A program made the translations under genes and the position numbers. Shown in pieces: positions 12,809 through 13,109 of a stretch of 13,109 nt of DNA. Within the stretch, counting starts at the first letter, position 1, and each line of letters begins with the position of its first letter. Source of the stretch: Candidatus Rifleibacteriota bacterium (lineage in GTDB: Bacteria > UBP17 > UBA6191 > JACPRK01); assembly GCA_016213865.1 (NCBI GenBank), contig JACQZL010000050.1, positions 1 through 13,109 on the forward strand. Direction: 5' to 3'. The notes below the pieces were generated by a model that saw only the letters and a program-made list of their open reading frames with translations, did not search any database and had not been told where the DNA came from.

Positions 12809-13109
12809 GAGTCACGAGTAGTGCTTACATTTTGTCCCTGCAACTTCTCCGCCTTCGTGCAAGAGGATGGTCGCGCAAACCGCAAGAACGGGCTCCAGGC
12901 CTGGCGTTCAAGGACCAAGGTGCACTCGCCTTGTCCTCTGGCTGCGGTCGGCAGCCACGTCAGGAACTCCGGCCGGGGGCATCATGAACTGTAGCGCGGG
13001 CAGGCGCTCAACGACAGTTGCATCCGTGCGCCGGGGAGCGCTTGCGAAACCTGGGAGGCCGCAATTGCTGTCCCTGTTCGCCCTGCTACGGCGGGGCTCC
13101 GCCAACAAG
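12809..13109. other. Upstream region of the giant gene, no gene seen
   Basis: About 300 bases. The open frames here (for example minus strand 12908-13108) have no recognisable content and no ribosome site. A small hairpin, GGCGG (13090-13094) with CCGCC (13099-13103), lies near the window edge. Confidence 0.4.

Noticed and set aside
12908..13108. Minus-strand frame upstream of the giant gene
   Set aside because: 66 residues, no motif, no ribosome site; part of an upstream region.

Overview
The window is high-GC bacterial DNA, by eye about two-thirds G+C except near 230-430. It has strong Shine-Dalgarno sites and a tRNA with an encoded CCA end. The families present are a large secreted NHL/PKD-repeat protein, a HEAT-repeat/zinc-ribbon membrane protein, an extended SDR, a particular winged-helix family and a palindromic 'ccacgaagg' intergenic repeat. 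From general knowledge these suggest an environmental lineage of the Planctomycetota, Myxococcota or Acidobacteriota kind. No marker gene fixes the phylum.

Left part (1-1940): decayed accessory DNA. It holds a short remnant of an NHL-repeat gene (to 237), a winged-helix gene that starts cleanly but loses its frame near 640, and the catalytic C-terminal part of a tyrosine recombinase (831-1502) without its N-terminal domain and first catalytic Arg. A 437-bp stretch with small repeats and no gene follows. Next comes a tRNA-Leu(CAG) on the minus strand (1940-2026) with a good promoter and a perfect hairpin terminator. The picture fits a degraded integrative element beside a tRNA gene.

Middle (2137-4877): a palindromic intergenic repeat, then two plus-strand genes. 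One is an extended SDR (NAD-dependent epimerase/dehydratase-like) with a TTG start. The other is a 512-residue protein with N-terminal HEAT repeats, a Pro/Ala-rich linker, a zinc ribbon and C-terminal membrane segments.

Right part (4966-12795, minus strand): a giant exported protein, best read as one gene of about 2,609 codons. It has a signal peptide, a beta-rich domain, eleven NHL-like repeats, a long array of PKD-like domains interrupted by PPC-like and cohesin-like domains, and a C-terminal 'GLNLVSLPV' domain. Two single-base changes in C/G runs (about 10222-10225 and 9769-9777) shift the middle into another frame and then restore it. They are either sequence errors or real mutations.

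The giant gene converges on the HEAT/zinc-ribbon gene. No pathway joins the genes, and I see no defence system, CRISPR array or biosynthetic cluster. The points most worth following are the giant protein with its paired frameshifts and the decayed island at the tRNA.
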